Below are positions 34,965-44,738 of a DNA stretch of 64,000 nt, piece by piece; position 1 is the stretch's first letter, and the number at the start of each line of letters is the position of its first letter. The notes beneath the pieces were generated by a model that ran no database searches, was not told where the DNA came from, and saw only the letters and a program-made list of their open reading frames with translations. The DNA comes from Pseudonocardiaceae bacterium (lineage in GTDB: Bacteria; Actinomycetota; Actinomycetes; Mycobacteriales; Pseudonocardiaceae), in NCBI GenBank assembly GCA_009379845.1, contig WHSZ01000001.1, forward strand, positions 62,001 to 126,000, in the 5' to 3' direction. Position numbers and translations under genes: made by a program.

Positions 34965-35759
34965 CTACGACGCCGCGCCGACCGTGCCACGCACTCCCTC
35001 GGCGAGTTCGGTGGCCAGCGCGTGCACCGCTGGCGGCCCGCCCTCGGCCGCCGTGACGAACGCCGATCCCACGATCACCGCGTCCGCGAAACCGGCCACC
35101 TCGGCCGCCTGCGTGCCGTCCCGCACCCCGAGCCCGACACCGATCGGGAGTTCGGTGTAGGCCCTGGTGCGCCGGACCAGTTCGGCGGCGCGCGCACCCA
35201 CCCGCTCCCTTGCGCCGGTCACGCCCATCACGGCGGTCGCGTACACGAATCCGGTGCCGGCCGCGGTTGTGATCGCCAGGCGCTCCTCCGACGACGACGG
35301 CGCCACCAGGTAGACGCGATCGAGACCGTGCGCCTTGGACGCCCCGAACCAGTCCCCCGCCTCGTCGGGAACCAGGTCCGGGGTGATCATGCCGAGACCG
35401 CCGGCCGCCGCCAGATCGCGGGCGAACGCGTCCACCCCGTACCGGTGCACCGGGTTCCAGTAGGTCATCACCACGGCCCTGCCGCCGCGGTCCGCGACCG
35501 AGGCGACCACGTCGAACAAGTCGCGCAGCCGGAAACCGTTGCGCAGCGCGGTTACCGCCGCGGCCTGGATGGTCGGGCCGTCCATCACCGGGTCGGAGTA
35601 CGGCACTCCGACCTCGACCAGATCGCAGCCGCCGTCGATCATCGCGCCGAGTAGCTCTTTCGACTCGGCCACCGTGCGGTATCCGGCCGGCAGGTAACCG
35701 ACGAGCGCCGCCCGCCCCTCGGCGCGCGTGGCCGCGAACAGCGCGTCCAGCTCACTCAT
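34965..35759 (-). CDS. trpA: tryptophan synthase alpha chain
   Basis: A 264-residue TIM-barrel subunit that splits indole-3-glycerol phosphate to indole and glyceraldehyde 3-phosphate. The catalytic Glu and Asp appear in LVEVGVPYSDPVMDGPTIQ, with the phosphate-binding end at VGSAF. It passes indole to TrpB. The ATG lies 22 bases after the trpB stop with GGAG upstream. The lgt gene follows about 150 bases downstream. Confidence 0.96.
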   Translation of the reverse strand: MSELDALFAATRAEGRAALVGYLPAGYRTVAESKELLGAMIDGGCDLVEVGVPYSDPVMDGPTIQAAAVTALRNGFRLRDLFDVVASVADRGGRAVVMTYWNPVHRYGVDAFARDLAAAGGLGMITPDLVPDEAGDWFGASKAHGLDRVYLVAPSSSEERLAITTAAGTGFVYATAVMGVTGARERVGARAAELVRRTRAYTELPIGVGLGVRDGTQAAEVAGFADAVIVGSAFVTAAEGGPPAVHALATELAEGVRGTVGAAS

Positions 35760-35781
35760 CGCGCCACCGCTCCGCTACGGG

Positions 35782-37104
35782 TCATTCGTGCGCCTCCCCG
35801 TCGAGCATGTTGAAGTAGTTGGCTGCGGTGTCCACGTCCTTGTCGCCCCTGCCGGACAGGTTTACCAGGATGATCGCGTCCGGCCCGAGCTCGTTGCCAA
35901 GGGTGAGCGCGCCGGCCAGCGCGTGCGCGGATTCGATCGCCGGGATGATGCCCTCGGTGCGGGACAGCAGCTGGAACGCGTGCATCGCCTCGGCATCCGT
36001 GACCGCGCGATACTCCGCACGCCCTGAGTCCTTCAGCCAGGAGTGTTCCGGCCCGACGCCGGGATAGTCCAGGCCGGCCGAAATCGAGTGCGCCTCGATG
36101 GTCTGGCCATCCTCGTCCTGCAGCAGGTAGGACCGCGATCCGTGCAGGGTTCCGGGGCTGCCCTGGGTCAGGGTGGCGCCGTGCCGCCCGGAATCGAGGC
36201 CCTCGCCGCCCGGCTCGAACCCGACCAGCCGCACGCCCGGATCGTCGATGAAGCCGTGGAAGATGCCGATCGCGTTCGACCCACCGCCCACGCAGGCGGC
36301 CACCGCGTCCGGCAGCCGGCCGTACCGCTCGAGCACCTGCCGCCGGGACTCCTCGCCGATCACCTTGTGGAAGTTACGCACCATCATCGGAAACGGGTGT
36401 GCGCCGGTGACCGAACCGAGCAGGTAATGCGTGGTTTCCACGTTGGTCACCCAGTCGCGCAGCGCCTCGTTGATGGCGTCCTTCAAGGTGCGCGACCCGG
36501 AGTTCACCGGGATCACCTCCGCGCCGAGCAGCCGCATGCGCGCCACATTCAGCGCTTGGCGCTCGGTGTCCAGCTCGCCCATGTAGACCACGCAGTCCAG
36601 GTCGAGCAGCGCGCAGGCGGTGGCGGCGGCCACGCCGTGCTGCCCGGCGCCGGTTTCCGCGATGACCCGCGTCTTGCCCATCCGCTTGGTCAGCAGCGCC
36701 TGACCGAGCACGTTATTGATCTTGTGGGAGCCGGTGTGGTTCAGGTCTTCCCGCTTGAGCAGGACGGTGGCGCCACCGGCGTGCTCGGCGAACCTCGGCG
36801 CCTCGGTGAGCAGCGAGGGACGGCCGGCGTAGTCCCGGAGCAACCGGTCGAGCTCGTTGGTGTACTCCGGGTCCAGCCGGGCCTTGTCGTAGGCCGCGGA
36901 CAGCTCGTCAAGCGCCCCGATCAGCGCCTCGGGCATGAACCGGCCGCCGTACGGGCCGAAATGCCCTCGCCCATCGGGGTCGTGCCCATCGGGGTCATGC
37001 CCAGTGGGATCGTGCCCAGTGGGGTCGTGCTCATTTCGCTCGTCGTCGTGCCGGCCGCCGTCCGGCCTGGCCTGGGTGTCGGGTTCGCGCACGCGTTCGT
37101 CCAT
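35782..37104 (-). CDS. trpB: tryptophan synthase beta chain
   Basis: A 440-residue PLP enzyme that joins indole and serine. The PLP Lys is in [14 protein letters not shown] and the phosphate loop in [10 protein letters not shown]. The start ATG overlaps the trpC stop (TAATG). Ahead of the conserved [12 protein letters not shown] there is an odd N-terminal extension of about 45 residues with four HDP[TD]G repeats, encoded by a 15-bp DNA repeat at about 36971–37032. The extension is probably a disordered, length-variable tail with no catalytic role. Confidence 0.96.
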   Translation of the reverse strand: MDERVREPDTQARPDGGRHDDERNEHDPTGHDPTGHDPDGHDPDGRGHFGPYGGRFMPEALIGALDELSAAYDKARLDPEYTNELDRLLRDYAGRPSLLTEAPRFAEHAGGATVLLKREDLNHTGSHKINNVLGQALLTKRMGKTRVIAETGAGQHGVAAATACALLDLDCVVYMGELDTERQALNVARMRLLGAEVIPVNSGSRTLKDAINEALRDWVTNVETTHYLLGSVTGAHPFPMMVRNFHKVIGEESRRQVLERYGRLPDAVAACVGGGSNAIGIFHGFIDDPGVRLVGFEPGGEGLDSGRHGATLTQGSPGTLHGSRSYLLQDEDGQTIEAHSISAGLDYPGVGPEHSWLKDSGRAEYRAVTDAEAMHAFQLLSRTEGIIPAIESAHALAGALTLGNELGPDAIILVNLSGRGDKDVDTAANYFNMLDGEAHE

Positions 37105-37913
37105 TACCGGCTTGGTCGCGGGCACGCGGGATGCGAACCCGCCGTGACCAGTTGCACTACAGCTTGCTTCGGGTCCTCGCTGGCCACCAGGCCCTCGCCG
37201 ACCAGCACCGCGTCCGCGCCCACGCCCGCGTAGGCCATCAGGTCTCCCGGCCCGCGGACCCCGGACTCGGCGATCTTCAGCACTTCCATCGGCAAACCGG
37301 GGGCAAGCCGGCCGAACACGTCCCGGTCGACGTCGAGGGTGTGCAGGTCCCGCGCGTTGATGCCGATGACCGTGGCACCGGCCTCCAGCGCACGATCGGC
37401 CTCTTCCGCGGTGTGCACCTCCACCAGCGCGGTCATCCCGAGCGATTCCACCCGGTCCAACAGCGAAACCAGCGCGTTCTGTTCCAGCGCCGCGACGATC
37501 AGCAACACCATGTCCGCGCCGTACCACCGCGCCTCGTGCACCTGGTACGGGCTGATGACGAAGTCCTTGCGCAGCACCGGGACGTCCACCGCGGCGCGGA
37601 CCGCGGCCAGATCGTCAAGCGAGCCACCGAACCGGCGCTGCTCGGTGAGCACGCTGATCACCCGCGCGCCCGCCTCCGCGTAGTCGACGGCGAGCTTCGC
37701 GGGGTCGTCGATGTCCGCGAGTTCGCCCATCGACGGGCTGCGCCGCTTCACCTCCGCGATCACGCCGATGCCGGACGAGCGCAACGCCGCAGCCACATCC
37801 TTGGGCGCCGGCACGCCGGCCGCCCGCTCCTTCAGCTCGTCGAACGGCAGCGCGGCCTGACGGGCCTCGAGATCTTCCCGGACACCTTCGATGATCGATT
37901 CCAGGACACTCAC
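37104..37913 (-). CDS. trpC: indole-3-glycerol phosphate synthase
   Basis: A 269-residue TIM barrel that closes the indole ring in tryptophan synthesis. Catalytic Lys residues are in [11 protein letters not shown] and [12 protein letters not shown], Glu in VEVHTAEEA, and the phosphate site in [11 protein letters not shown]. It starts at GTG 37913. No trpF domain is fused and no trpF gene is seen, in line with PriA-dependent actinobacteria. It is followed directly by trpB. The gap 37914–38085 has no gene that I can support. Confidence 0.96.
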   Translation of the reverse strand: MSVLESIIEGVREDLEARQAALPFDELKERAAGVPAPKDVAAALRSSGIGVIAEVKRRSPSMGELADIDDPAKLAVDYAEAGARVISVLTEQRRFGGSLDDLAAVRAAVDVPVLRKDFVISPYQVHEARWYGADMVLLIVAALEQNALVSLLDRVESLGMTALVEVHTAEEADRALEAGATVIGINARDLHTLDVDRDVFGRLAPGLPMEVLKIAESGVRGPGDLMAYAGVGADAVLVGEGLVASEDPKQAVVQLVTAGSHPACPRPSR

Positions 37914-38085
37914 GAAGTCTCCTCGCCGGCCGTCCGCGGAGTGCTCGCGACACGGTCACTCGTTGGTCGTGCTTGCCTGGTCGTTACCAGGTGTTCGTTC
38001 GCAAGATCGCTCACAGAAACCTTCCCCTTCCCGCACGGGTGATGCTAGCCCCGGCGCCGACGGCAGCTATGCGTGGGCCCGCACA

Positions 38086-38739
38086 TCAATCCCGGCTGGT
38101 CGGATCCTCGCCCTCGGACAGGGCCTGCCACATCTCCTTGTCCGGATCACGATTCCGCCGCGCGGCAGCCGGAGCCTGGTAGCTACCGCCCAGTCGCGGC
38201 ATCCGCGCGCCCCAGTTGGCCACCACCAGACCTGCGAAAAAGACGAGCAGGCCACCGAGAGTCGCCAGTCCGCGACCGAGCAGAATCTCCCCGCGCGGGT
38301 AGTCGCCGGGATGGTCGTGGAACGCCGGGGCGACGCCGTCAAGACCCACCCACACCGCACCCGCACCGGCCAGTGCCACCAACACGCCGAGCACCCGCCG
38401 GGGCCAACCGGAGCTCGCCACCAGGCCCGCGACCGCGGCCGCCGCGAGCACCGCGAGCGGCAGTAGCGCGGGGGCGTAATCCGCTCCGTTCTCGGTATGC
38501 GGGACGGTGCCGCGCACCGGCAACTCCCGCTGGGTGGCGAACCACGTTTGCTGTGCGGACAGCCACAGCATCCCAGCACCGAGCAGCAGCGCGAGCACCG
38601 CCGTCCACAGTAGACGCCGCGACGCAGGCCGCGCACCCTCCGCTCGCGGGGCCCCGGACTGCTGGGATTCCTCGGATTCCTGGGATTTCTCGGAGTGTGA
38701 TTCAGACACCGGCCGCTTCGCCAACTCCGTTCCGTGCAT
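38086..38739 (-). CDS. Trp-operon-associated membrane protein
   Basis: A 217-residue (or 207 from GTG 38709) protein of the actinobacterial Trp biosynthesis-associated membrane protein family. Four hydrophobic segments (about 44–62, 88–106, 113–130 and 157–177) and conserved [16 protein letters not shown] identify it. The family always lies between trpE and trpC and its role is unknown. The GTG at 38709 overlaps the trpE stop by 8 bases; the ATG at 38739 would overlap by 38. The N-terminus is Ser/Glu-rich and probably cytosolic. Confidence 0.88.
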   Translation of the reverse strand: MHGTELAKRPVSESHSEKSQESEESQQSGAPRAEGARPASRRLLWTAVLALLLGAGMLWLSAQQTWFATQRELPVRGTVPHTENGADYAPALLPLAVLAAAAVAGLVASSGWPRRVLGVLVALAGAGAVWVGLDGVAPAFHDHPGDYPRGEILLGRGLATLGGLLVFFAGLVVANWGARMPRLGGSYQAPAAARRNRDPDKEMWQALSEGEDPTSRD

Positions 38740-40273
38740 CGATTCCGGCCACCGACGAGGTCATCGTCTCGGCCGTGGCGATCGCGGTGAGCACGGTTCG
38801 CGCCTTGTTCACTGACTCCGCGTCTTCGTATTCCGGCTGCGAGTCGGCCACCACGCCACCACCGGCCTGCACGTAGGCGGTGCCGTCCCGCATCAGCGCG
38901 GTGCGGATCGCGATCGCGGTGTCGCCGTCCCCCGCGAAGTCCAGGTAGCCGACCACACCGCCGTACAGCCCCCGGCGAGTCGGCTCGATCTCCTCGATCA
39001 ATTCCATTGCCCGCACCTTGGGCGCCCCGGTCAGCGTGCCGGCCGGGAAGCACGCGGCCACCGCGTCGAACGCGGTCCGGCCCTCGGCGAGCTCGCCGGT
39101 CACCGTGGACTCGATGTGCATCACGTGGCTGTACCGCTCCACACGGAAGAAATCGGTTACCCGGACGGTGCCCGGCTTGCACACCCGTCCAAGGTCGTTG
39201 CGCCCGAGATCGACCAGCATCAGGTGCTCCGCGCGCTCCTTGTCGTCCGCGAGCAGGTCCTTCTCCAGCCAGGCGTCCTCTTCCGGGTCGGCGCCCCGCC
39301 ACCGGGTGCCCGCGATGGGGTGGGTGGTGGCGCGACCGTCCCGCACCGTCACCAGCGCTTCCGGGCTCGAGCCGACGATGTCGAACCCATCCAGCCGCAG
39401 CAGGTACATATAGGGGCTGGGATTGGTGACCCGCAGTACCCGGTAGACATCCAGCGCGTCCGCGTGCGTGGTCATCTCGAATCGCTGCGAGGGCACCACC
39501 TGGAACGCCTCGCCGGCGTGGATCGCTTCCACCGCGGTGCGCACCGCTTCGTGGTAGTCGGCCGGCGCCCGGCGCCTGCGGAACTCCGGCTCGGGGCGGC
39601 TGAACACCGAATCCGTCGGCGCCGCCGCGGTGTGCAGCCCGATGGCCATCTCGTCCAGCCTGCGCACCGCGTCGTCGTAGGCGGCGTCCACCCGTTCCGG
39701 GCTGTTGTCCCAGTTCACCGCGTTCGCGATCAGCGTGATGGTGCTCTCGTGGTGGTCGAACGCAGCGATGTCGGTGGCCAGCAACATCACCAGTTCCGGC
39801 AGCTGCAGGTCGTCGGTGGCCAGCTCCGGCAGCCGCTCCAGCCGCCGTACCGCGTCGTAGCCGATGTAGCCGACCATCCCGCCGTGCAGCGGCGGCAGAC
39901 CAGGCAGCGGGTCGGTGTGCAGCGCGTTGACCGTCTCGCGCAGCGCGTGCAGCGGATCGGTGTGCTCCGGCATGCCGACCGGCGGCGTGCCCGTCCACAC
40001 CGCCTCCCCGTCCACCGAGGTCAGCGTGGCGGGGCTGCGCACACCGATGAACGACCAGCGCGACCAGGAGTGCCCGCTTTCCGCGGACTCGAACAGGAAC
40101 GTGCCTGGCCGGTCCGCGGCGAGTTTGCGGTACACGCCGACCGGGGTTTCCGCGTCGGCGAGTAACCGGCGTATCACCGGAATCACCCTGCGCTCACGGG
40201 CAAGGGCACGAAACGTTTCCCTGCTGGGGGCCACTTCGCCCAGGCCAACCGCGAGCTCGCTGCCGCTGAACAT
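38702..40273 (-). CDS. trpE: anthranilate synthase component I
   Basis: A 523-residue chorismate-using enzyme. The feedback-binding element is [10 protein letters not shown] (LLES in other species), and the catalytic part has [29 protein letters not shown] and [17 protein letters not shown]. It needs the glutaminase TrpG, which is not in this window. It is the first gene of the trp operon and divergent from a TetR gene, with a 14-bp palindrome in the shared region. No leader peptide rich in Trp codons is seen. Confidence 0.96.
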   Translation of the reverse strand: MFSGSELAVGLGEVAPSRETFRALARERRVIPVIRRLLADAETPVGVYRKLAADRPGTFLFESAESGHSWSRWSFIGVRSPATLTSVDGEAVWTGTPPVGMPEHTDPLHALRETVNALHTDPLPGLPPLHGGMVGYIGYDAVRRLERLPELATDDLQLPELVMLLATDIAAFDHHESTITLIANAVNWDNSPERVDAAYDDAVRRLDEMAIGLHTAAAPTDSVFSRPEPEFRRRRAPADYHEAVRTAVEAIHAGEAFQVVPSQRFEMTTHADALDVYRVLRVTNPSPYMYLLRLDGFDIVGSSPEALVTVRDGRATTHPIAGTRWRGADPEEDAWLEKDLLADDKERAEHLMLVDLGRNDLGRVCKPGTVRVTDFFRVERYSHVMHIESTVTGELAEGRTAFDAVAACFPAGTLTGAPKVRAMELIEEIEPTRRGLYGGVVGYLDFAGDGDTAIAIRTALMRDGTAYVQAGGGVVADSQPEYEDAESVNKARTVLTAIATAETMTSSVAGIDARNGVGEAAGV

Positions 40274-40316
40274 GCGTCACATTGTGCCGCCGCCAGGTTC
40301 ACGCCCTGCGACTGGG

Positions 40317-40336
40317 TATAATTCAACATATGTTGA
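40317..40336 (+). promoter_or_regulatory. TATAAT -10 box with overlapping 14-bp operator
   Basis: TATAAT (40317–40322) is followed at once by the perfect palindrome TCAACATATGTTGA (40323–40336). The expected start of transcription lies inside the palindrome. This is a textbook layout for autorepression of the TetR gene at 40368, and may also affect divergent trpE. An ATG at 40330 would make a leaderless short ORF. Confidence 0.65.
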
Positions 40337-40371
40337 TTTCGTGTGCGGGATGCGGCATCATGGTCCGGTGA
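40330..40371 (+). CDS. possible leaderless 13-aa upstream peptide
   Basis: From the ATG at 40330 the frame reads MLISCAGCGIMVR and stops at a TGA that overlaps the GTG of the TetR gene (GTGA). With the -10 box ending at 40322, transcription could begin at or next to this ATG. The peptide has a CxxC pair. The coupling could set TetR translation. No direct evidence for translation exists. Confidence 0.3.
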   Translation: MLISCAGCGIMVR

Positions 40372-41015
40372 CCAGTTCGGCGAAGCAAGACCCCGCGAGC
40401 TCCGACACCGACGCGACCGCCGGCAAACGCCGCGGTCGCCGCCCCGGCGGCGAGGACACCCGCACGGCCCTGCTGGCCGCCGCCCGCGAGGTGTTCACCG
40501 AGCAGGGCTACGAGAGTGCCACCGTCCGCACCATCGCCACCCGTGCCGGCGTGGATGCCGCCATGGTCAATCACTGGTTCGGCGGCAAGGAGAAGCTGTT
40601 CGTCGAGTCGGTCCTGCGGCTTCCCTTCGACCCGCTCGAACTGATGGAAAGCGTGCTGGACGGTCCGTCGGAAGAGTTGGGCCAGCGCATCGTACGAACG
40701 TTCCTCACCAGGTGGGACACCTCCGGTGGAGGAATGTTCGCCGCGCTCGCTCGCAGCATCACCACCCGCCCGGATGCCGCGCGGGTGCTTCGCGAGTTCC
40801 TGTTCAAGCACGTCTTCTACCGCATCACGCACCACCACCTCGGCGCCGACCAGCCCGAACTGCGCGCCACGCTGTGCGCCTCGCAGTTGATCGGCATGGG
40901 CATGATCCGCTACGTGGTGGAGTTCGAACCGCTCGCCTCGACCGACATCGAGACGCTCGTCGCGGCCGTGGCGCCGAACGTCCAGCGCTACCTCACCGGC
41001 TCGTTGAGCTCGTGA
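40368..41015 (+). CDS. TetR-family regulator (paralogue of 42655)
   Basis: A 215-residue repressor. The helix-turn-helix is EQGYESATVRTIATRAGVDA with AMVNHWFGGKEKLF. The C-terminal half (RLPFDPLELMESVLDGP, ARSITTRPDAARVLREFL, QLIGMGMIRYVVEFEP) belongs to the TetR_C_16-like group and matches the regulator at 42655 along its length. The GTG at 40368 lacks a clear ribosome-binding site; coupling to the short ORF or an ATG at 40350 are alternatives. A perfect operator-like palindrome lies just upstream. Its target may be itself and trpE. Confidence 0.85.
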   Translation: MTSSAKQDPASSDTDATAGKRRGRRPGGEDTRTALLAAAREVFTEQGYESATVRTIATRAGVDAAMVNHWFGGKEKLFVESVLRLPFDPLELMESVLDGPSEELGQRIVRTFLTRWDTSGGGMFAALARSITTRPDAARVLREFLFKHVFYRITHHHLGADQPELRATLCASQLIGMGMIRYVVEFEPLASTDIETLVAAVAPNVQRYLTGSLSS

Positions 41016-41054
41016 GTCTTTTTAGGTGCTATAGCACCTAAAAAGACTCACGAG
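41009..41054. terminator. 46-bp perfect palindrome, two-way terminator
   Basis: A perfect 46-bp inverted repeat with no mismatch, centred at 41031/41032 and containing TCTTTTTAGGTGC and its complement. It covers the stops of both the TetR gene (41015) and hisI (41048). The A/T runs inside the arms give each strand a T-run, so it should stop transcription from both sides. Confidence 0.85.
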
Positions 41055-41395
41055 CCGAGCAGCACGTCAGCGTCGAAGCAGGTGTGCGCCCCCGTATGGC
41101 AAGCGGGGCCCGTCTGATCCACTACCAGCAGCACGGTGTCGCCGTCGCAGTCCAGCCGTACCTCCCGCACGTACTGGGTGTGCCCGGAGGTCTCCCCCTT
41201 CACCCACTGCCGCCCCTTGCTGCGCGAGAAGTAGGTGGCCTGGCGAGTGGTCAACGTGCGGTGCAGCGCCGCGTCGTCCATCCACGCGACCATCAGCACC
41301 GCACCGCTGCCGTGCTCGGTCACCACGGCGCAGATCAGCCCGTCGGCGTTGCGCTTGAGCCGCCCCGCGATGTCCGGGTCCAATGCCGGCGTCAT
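41048..41395 (-). CDS. hisI: phosphoribosyl-AMP cyclohydrolase
   Basis: A 115-residue enzyme that opens the adenine ring of phosphoribosyl-AMP in histidine synthesis. The Zn/Mg site is visible in [10 protein letters not shown] and the Cys residues in [30 protein letters not shown] is the family core. No HisE domain is fused. The ATG has AGGAGG 4 bases upstream and overlaps the stop of the preceding membrane gene (ATGA). Confidence 0.96.
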   Translation of the reverse strand: MTPALDPDIAGRLKRNADGLICAVVTEHGSGAVLMVAWMDDAALHRTLTTRQATYFSRSKGRQWVKGETSGHTQYVREVRLDCDGDTVLLVVDQTGPACHTGAHTCFDADVLLGS

Positions 41396-41775
41396 GCCCC
41401 TCCTCGCAGATGTTCCCGTGCCGGCCCGGTGTTCAGCAGCACGCCCGCGTAGATGTAGGCGGCGGCAAGCACACCGGAGCCCACCCTGGCGAACCACTGG
41501 CCCTGGCTGAACATGATCACCACGTGCAGCAGCGCGAACACGATCACCGCGACCATCGCCACGCCGCGCGCCATACGCATCCGCAGCACCAGACCGACCG
41601 CGATCGCGAAGCCGAGCACCGCGGTCGCGATAGGTGGCCGCAACGCGGTGGCGCTCGCGTACGCGTCGACGCCGAGCAGGGCAACGCCGAGCAGCACGAA
41701 CACCAGCCCGGCACCGAATATGAGCAGCGCGGAGAGCCGGATCTCCGAGGGTGCCGCCATGAGCCGCGCCTTCAC
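41392..41775 (-). CDS. small membrane protein between hisF and hisI
   Basis: A 127-residue protein with four hydrophobic segments (about 14–31, 43–60, 64–82 and 88–107) and a short tail [11 protein letters not shown]. Its GTG overlaps the hisF stop (GTGA) and its stop overlaps the hisI ATG (ATGA), so it is tightly coupled inside the his operon. An ATG at 41760 is a possible start. I do not know the function; a role in histidine synthesis is not required by its position. Confidence 0.75.
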   Translation of the reverse strand: MKARLMAAPSEIRLSALLIFGAGLVFVLLGVALLGVDAYASATALRPPIATAVLGFAIAVGLVLRMRMARGVAMVAVIVFALLHVVIMFSQGQWFARVGSGVLAAAYIYAGVLLNTGPAREHLRGGA

Positions 41776-42545
41776 CGAACCTCGACCCCCGCCGCGCGCA
41801 GCGTGTCCTTCACCTCGCCGATCCGCAGCTGTCCAAAGTGGAACACGCTGGCGGCGAGCACCGCGTCCGCGCCGTCCGCCACGGCAGGCGGGAAATGTTC
41901 GAGCGCCCCGGCGCCGCCGCTGGCGATCACCGGGATGCGCACGGCCACGCGTACCAGCCGGATCAACTCGATGTCGAAACCCGCCTTGGTGCCGTCCGCG
42001 TCCATCGAATTCAGCAGGATCTCCCCGACCCCGAGCCGCTGGCCACGCTCGGCCCACTCGATCGCGTCGATGCCGGTGCCCCGGCGTCCGCCGTGCGTGG
42101 TGACCTCGAAACCGGACGGAGTCGGCTCGCCGCCGTCCGGAACGCGCCGGGCGTCAACGGACAGCACGATGCACTGCGAGCCGAACTTCTCGGCCGCTTC
42201 CCTCAGCAGCTCGGGGCGCGCGATCGCGGCGGTGTTGATGCTGACCTTGTCCGCGCCAGCCCGCAGCAACTTGTCCACATCGGACGTCTCCCGCACACCA
42301 CCGCCGACGGTGAGCGGGATGAACACCTGCTCCGCGGTGCGCCGGACGACCTCGTAGGTGGTCTCCCGATCGCCTGAGGACGCGGTAACGTCCAGGAAGG
42401 TCAGTTCGTCAGCGCCCTCGGCGTCGTAGGCACGCGCCAACTCAACCGGATCACCGGCGTCCCGCAGACCGGTGAAGTTGACGCCCTTGACCACCCGGCC
42501 GGCGTCCACGTCGAGGCAAGGGATAACCCGAACGGCCACTGGCAT
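41772..42545 (-). CDS. hisF: imidazole glycerol phosphate synthase, cyclase subunit
   Basis: A 257-residue TIM barrel that, with HisH, forms imidazole glycerol phosphate and AICAR. The catalytic Asp residues are in [14 protein letters not shown] and [23 protein letters not shown] and [13 protein letters not shown] are the phosphate sites. The ATG at 42545 has no strong ribosome-binding site; GTG at 42536 is an alternative. Its partner hisH is 6 kb away, separated by inserted transport genes. Confidence 0.95.
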   Translation of the reverse strand: MPVAVRVIPCLDVDAGRVVKGVNFTGLRDAGDPVELARAYDAEGADELTFLDVTASSGDRETTYEVVRRTAEQVFIPLTVGGGVRETSDVDKLLRAGADKVSINTAAIARPELLREAAEKFGSQCIVLSVDARRVPDGGEPTPSGFEVTTHGGRRGTGIDAIEWAERGQRLGVGEILLNSMDADGTKAGFDIELIRLVRVAVRIPVIASGGAGALEHFPPAVADGADAVLAASVFHFGQLRIGEVKDTLRAAGVEVR

Positions 42546-42580
42546 ACCCGAAGCGTACGTGCCGTCGGATACTGATCGTC

Positions 42581-42639
42581 GTGGACATCGAGTCGTCGTG
42601 GACGCCGAGTCGTGGACATCAAATCGCGGACATCGAGTG
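42581..42639. repeat. four imperfect 14-bp repeats
   Basis: GTGGACATCGAGTC-like units begin at 42581, 42598, 42612 and 42626 in the gap between hisF and the TetR gene. They lie where the promoter of each divergent gene should be and might be a regulator array or a decayed duplication. Confidence 0.5.
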
Positions 42640-42654
42640 ACGAGGAGCGAGGGA

Positions 42655-43236
42655 ATGGCGCAGGCAGGTCGCCGGCCAGGTTCGACGAACACCCGGGAGC
42701 AGATCCTGGCGGCCGCGCGAAACCAGTTTGCCGAAAAGGGTTATGACGGCGCGACGATCCGTGGGATCGCGGCGGAAGCGGGGGTGAACGCCGCGATGGT
42801 GCACCACTACTTCGGCTCCAAGGAACAGGTGTTCGCCTCGGTGATGCGGTTCCCGATGAATCCGCACGAGGTCATCGGCGAAGTCCTGTCCGGTCCCCGC
42901 GACGAGGTCGGCGAGCGGATGGTGCGGTTGTACCTGAGGCTCTGGCAGGAGCCCGAGTCGCGGGCGATGTTCCTGGGGCTGGTGCGCTCGGTCACCACCA
43001 CCGAGCAGACCGCCGCACTGGTACGCGAGTTCATCGAGCAGGTGCTGTTCGTCCGGATATCCGAAACCCTCGGGGTACCCCGGTTCCGGATCTCCGGAGC
43101 GCTCTCCCAGCTCGTCGGCATGGCCATGGCGCGCTACGTGCTTCGCGTCGAGCCCATGGCCAGCGCCGACGACGACGAGATCGTCGCGATGATCGCGCCA
43201 GTAATCCAGAGCTACCTCACCGCATCGAGTACTTGA
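42655..43236 (+). CDS. TetR-family regulator of the ABC-2 exporter
   Basis: A 193-residue repressor. The helix-turn-helix spans about 13–52 ([20 protein letters not shown], then [16 protein letters not shown]). The C-terminal half is similar throughout to the regulator at 40368, including [18 protein letters not shown]. The start has GGAG and GGGA upstream. The ABC transporter genes start 33 bases after it in the same direction, so it is probably their repressor, as in many drug-efflux loci. Confidence 0.88.
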   Translation: MAQAGRRPGSTNTREQILAAARNQFAEKGYDGATIRGIAAEAGVNAAMVHHYFGSKEQVFASVMRFPMNPHEVIGEVLSGPRDEVGERMVRLYLRLWQEPESRAMFLGLVRSVTTTEQTAALVREFIEQVLFVRISETLGVPRFRISGALSQLVGMAMARYVLRVEPMASADDDEIVAMIAPVIQSYLTASST

Positions 43237-43270
43237 CGACGAGCTTTCAACAAGTGCAGAATTAAACGCA
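43233..43270 (+). promoter_or_regulatory. promoter for leaderless ABC ATPase mRNA
   Basis: TTGACG (43233–43238) and CAGAAT (43257–43262) are 18 bases apart, which puts the transcript start at about 43269–43270, the A of the ATPase ATG. No ribosome-binding site precedes that ATG. Between the boxes TCAACAAGTGCAGA (43247–43260) matches the operator TCAACATATGTTGA of the paralogous TetR at 10 of 14 positions. Confidence 0.5.
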
Positions 43271-43995
43271 TGACTAATTACTCGGCGGTGGTAGTCGAAG
43301 GACTGCGTGTGCGGCGCGGTGGGCCCGAGGTCGTCCAGGACGTCAGCTTCGCGGTGCCGACCCGAACGGTGACCGGATTGCTCGGGCCGAGCGGCTGCGG
43401 CAAGACCACGCTGATGCGCGCGATCGTCGGTGTGCAGATCGTGGCCGGTGGCAAGGTGACCGTGCTCGGCCGCCCCGCCGGGCACCCGAAACTGCGCGAC
43501 AAGATCGGCTACGCGACCCAGAACCCGGCGACCTACGGTGATCTGACGGTCCGGGAATCGTTGCGCTACTTCGCTTCCGTACTCGGCGCGCCAGCGTCCG
43601 ATGTGGACAGGGTGATATCCGAAGTCGGGCTGGAACCGGAGGCCAAGCAGCTCGTCGGGCGGCTCTCCGGCGGGCAGCATTCGCGCGCCAGCCTGGCCGT
43701 CGCGCTGCTCGGTTCTCCGGAGTTACTGGTGCTCGACGAACCGACCGTGGGGCTGGATCCGGTGCTCAGGGACGAGCTGTGGGAGCTGTTCTGGCGGCTC
43801 GCCGACAGTGGCGTCACGCTGCTGGTCTCCACCCACGTGATGGACGAGGCGGCGCGGTGCGAGCGGCTGCTGTTGATGCGGGAAGGGCGCCTGCTGGCCG
43901 ACGACACACCGGCGGCGCTGCGGACCCAGAGCGGTTCCGAAGATCTCGAACAGGCCTTCCTGCACCTGATCAGGACCTCGGAGGTGGTGGCATGA
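43270..43995 (+). CDS. ABC-2 type exporter ATPase
   Basis: A 241-residue ABC ATPase. Walker A is GPSGCGKTT (about 39–47), the signature is LSGGQHSRASLAVALLG, and Walker B is LLVLDEPTVGLDP, with the switch His in STHVMDE. The organisation is that of DrrA-type drug and antibiotic exporters. The mRNA is probably leaderless. The permease gene follows with an ATGA overlap. The substrate is unknown; export of a hydrophobic compound sensed by the upstream TetR is likely. Confidence 0.92.
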   Translation: MTNYSAVVVEGLRVRRGGPEVVQDVSFAVPTRTVTGLLGPSGCGKTTLMRAIVGVQIVAGGKVTVLGRPAGHPKLRDKIGYATQNPATYGDLTVRESLRYFASVLGAPASDVDRVISEVGLEPEAKQLVGRLSGGQHSRASLAVALLGSPELLVLDEPTVGLDPVLRDELWELFWRLADSGVTLLVSTHVMDEAARCERLLLMREGRLLADDTPAALRTQSGSEDLEQAFLHLIRTSEVVA

Positions 43996-44726
43996 ACGCC
44001 ACGATTACCTGGGCGACCGCCAGGCGGGTGCTGACACAGTTGCGGCACGACCCACGCACCGTGGCGTTGATGATGCTGGTGCCGTCCCTGCTGATGCTGT
44101 TGCTGCGCTACATGTTCAACTCCGAGCAGGCGTTTTCCCAGGCTGCTCCGGCATTGCTCGGCGTCTTCCCGTTTCTGATCATGTTCCTGATCACCTCGAT
44201 CACCACGCTGCGGGAGCGCACCACGGCGACGCTCGAGCGGTTGATGACCATGCCTCTCGGCAAACTGGACCTGCTGTTCGGCTACGCGATCGCGTTCGGC
44301 GTGCTCGCCACCCTTCAGGTGGCACTTGCCGCGGGGATCTCGGTTGCCTGGCTTGGCTTGGATGTCGAGGGCTCGATGTGGCTGCTGCTACTGATCGCGG
44401 TGCTGGACGCGTTGCTTGGCATGGCGCTCGGGCTGTTCGTCAGCGCGTTCGCCCGCACCGAGTTCCAGGCGATCCAGTTCATGCCGATTTTCGTGCTGCC
44501 CCAAGCATTGCTGTGCGGGTTGTTCGTCCCGCGTGACCAGATGGGCTCGGTGCTGGACTGGCTGTCGAACTTCATGCCGCTGTCCTACGCCGTGGAGGCG
44601 CTCAACCAGGTCACCTCGTCGGCGGAGGTGGACGGCACCCTGGTGCGCGATCTGATCATCGTCGGCGGCTGCGCCATCGTCGCCCTGATGCTCGGCGCGG
44701 CCACCCTGCGCCGCCGCACCCCGTAA
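43992..44726 (+). CDS. ABC-2 type permease
   Basis: A 244-residue membrane protein with six hydrophobic segments (about 26–41, 52–70, 95–119, 128–152, 164–178 and 217–236). ITSITTLRERTTATLERLMTMP is the conserved ABC-2 loop, and FVLPQALLCGLFVP and FMPLSYAVEAL lie in the second half. It pairs with the ATPase gene, whose stop overlaps its ATG. It is convergent with ehuD. Confidence 0.92.
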   Translation: MNATITWATARRVLTQLRHDPRTVALMMLVPSLLMLLLRYMFNSEQAFSQAAPALLGVFPFLIMFLITSITTLRERTTATLERLMTMPLGKLDLLFGYAIAFGVLATLQVALAAGISVAWLGLDVEGSMWLLLLIAVLDALLGMALGLFVSAFARTEFQAIQFMPIFVLPQALLCGLFVPRDQMGSVLDWLSNFMPLSYAVEALNQVTSSAEVDGTLVRDLIIVGGCAIVALMLGAATLRRRTP

Positions 44727-44738
44727 CCGGCGCACACC

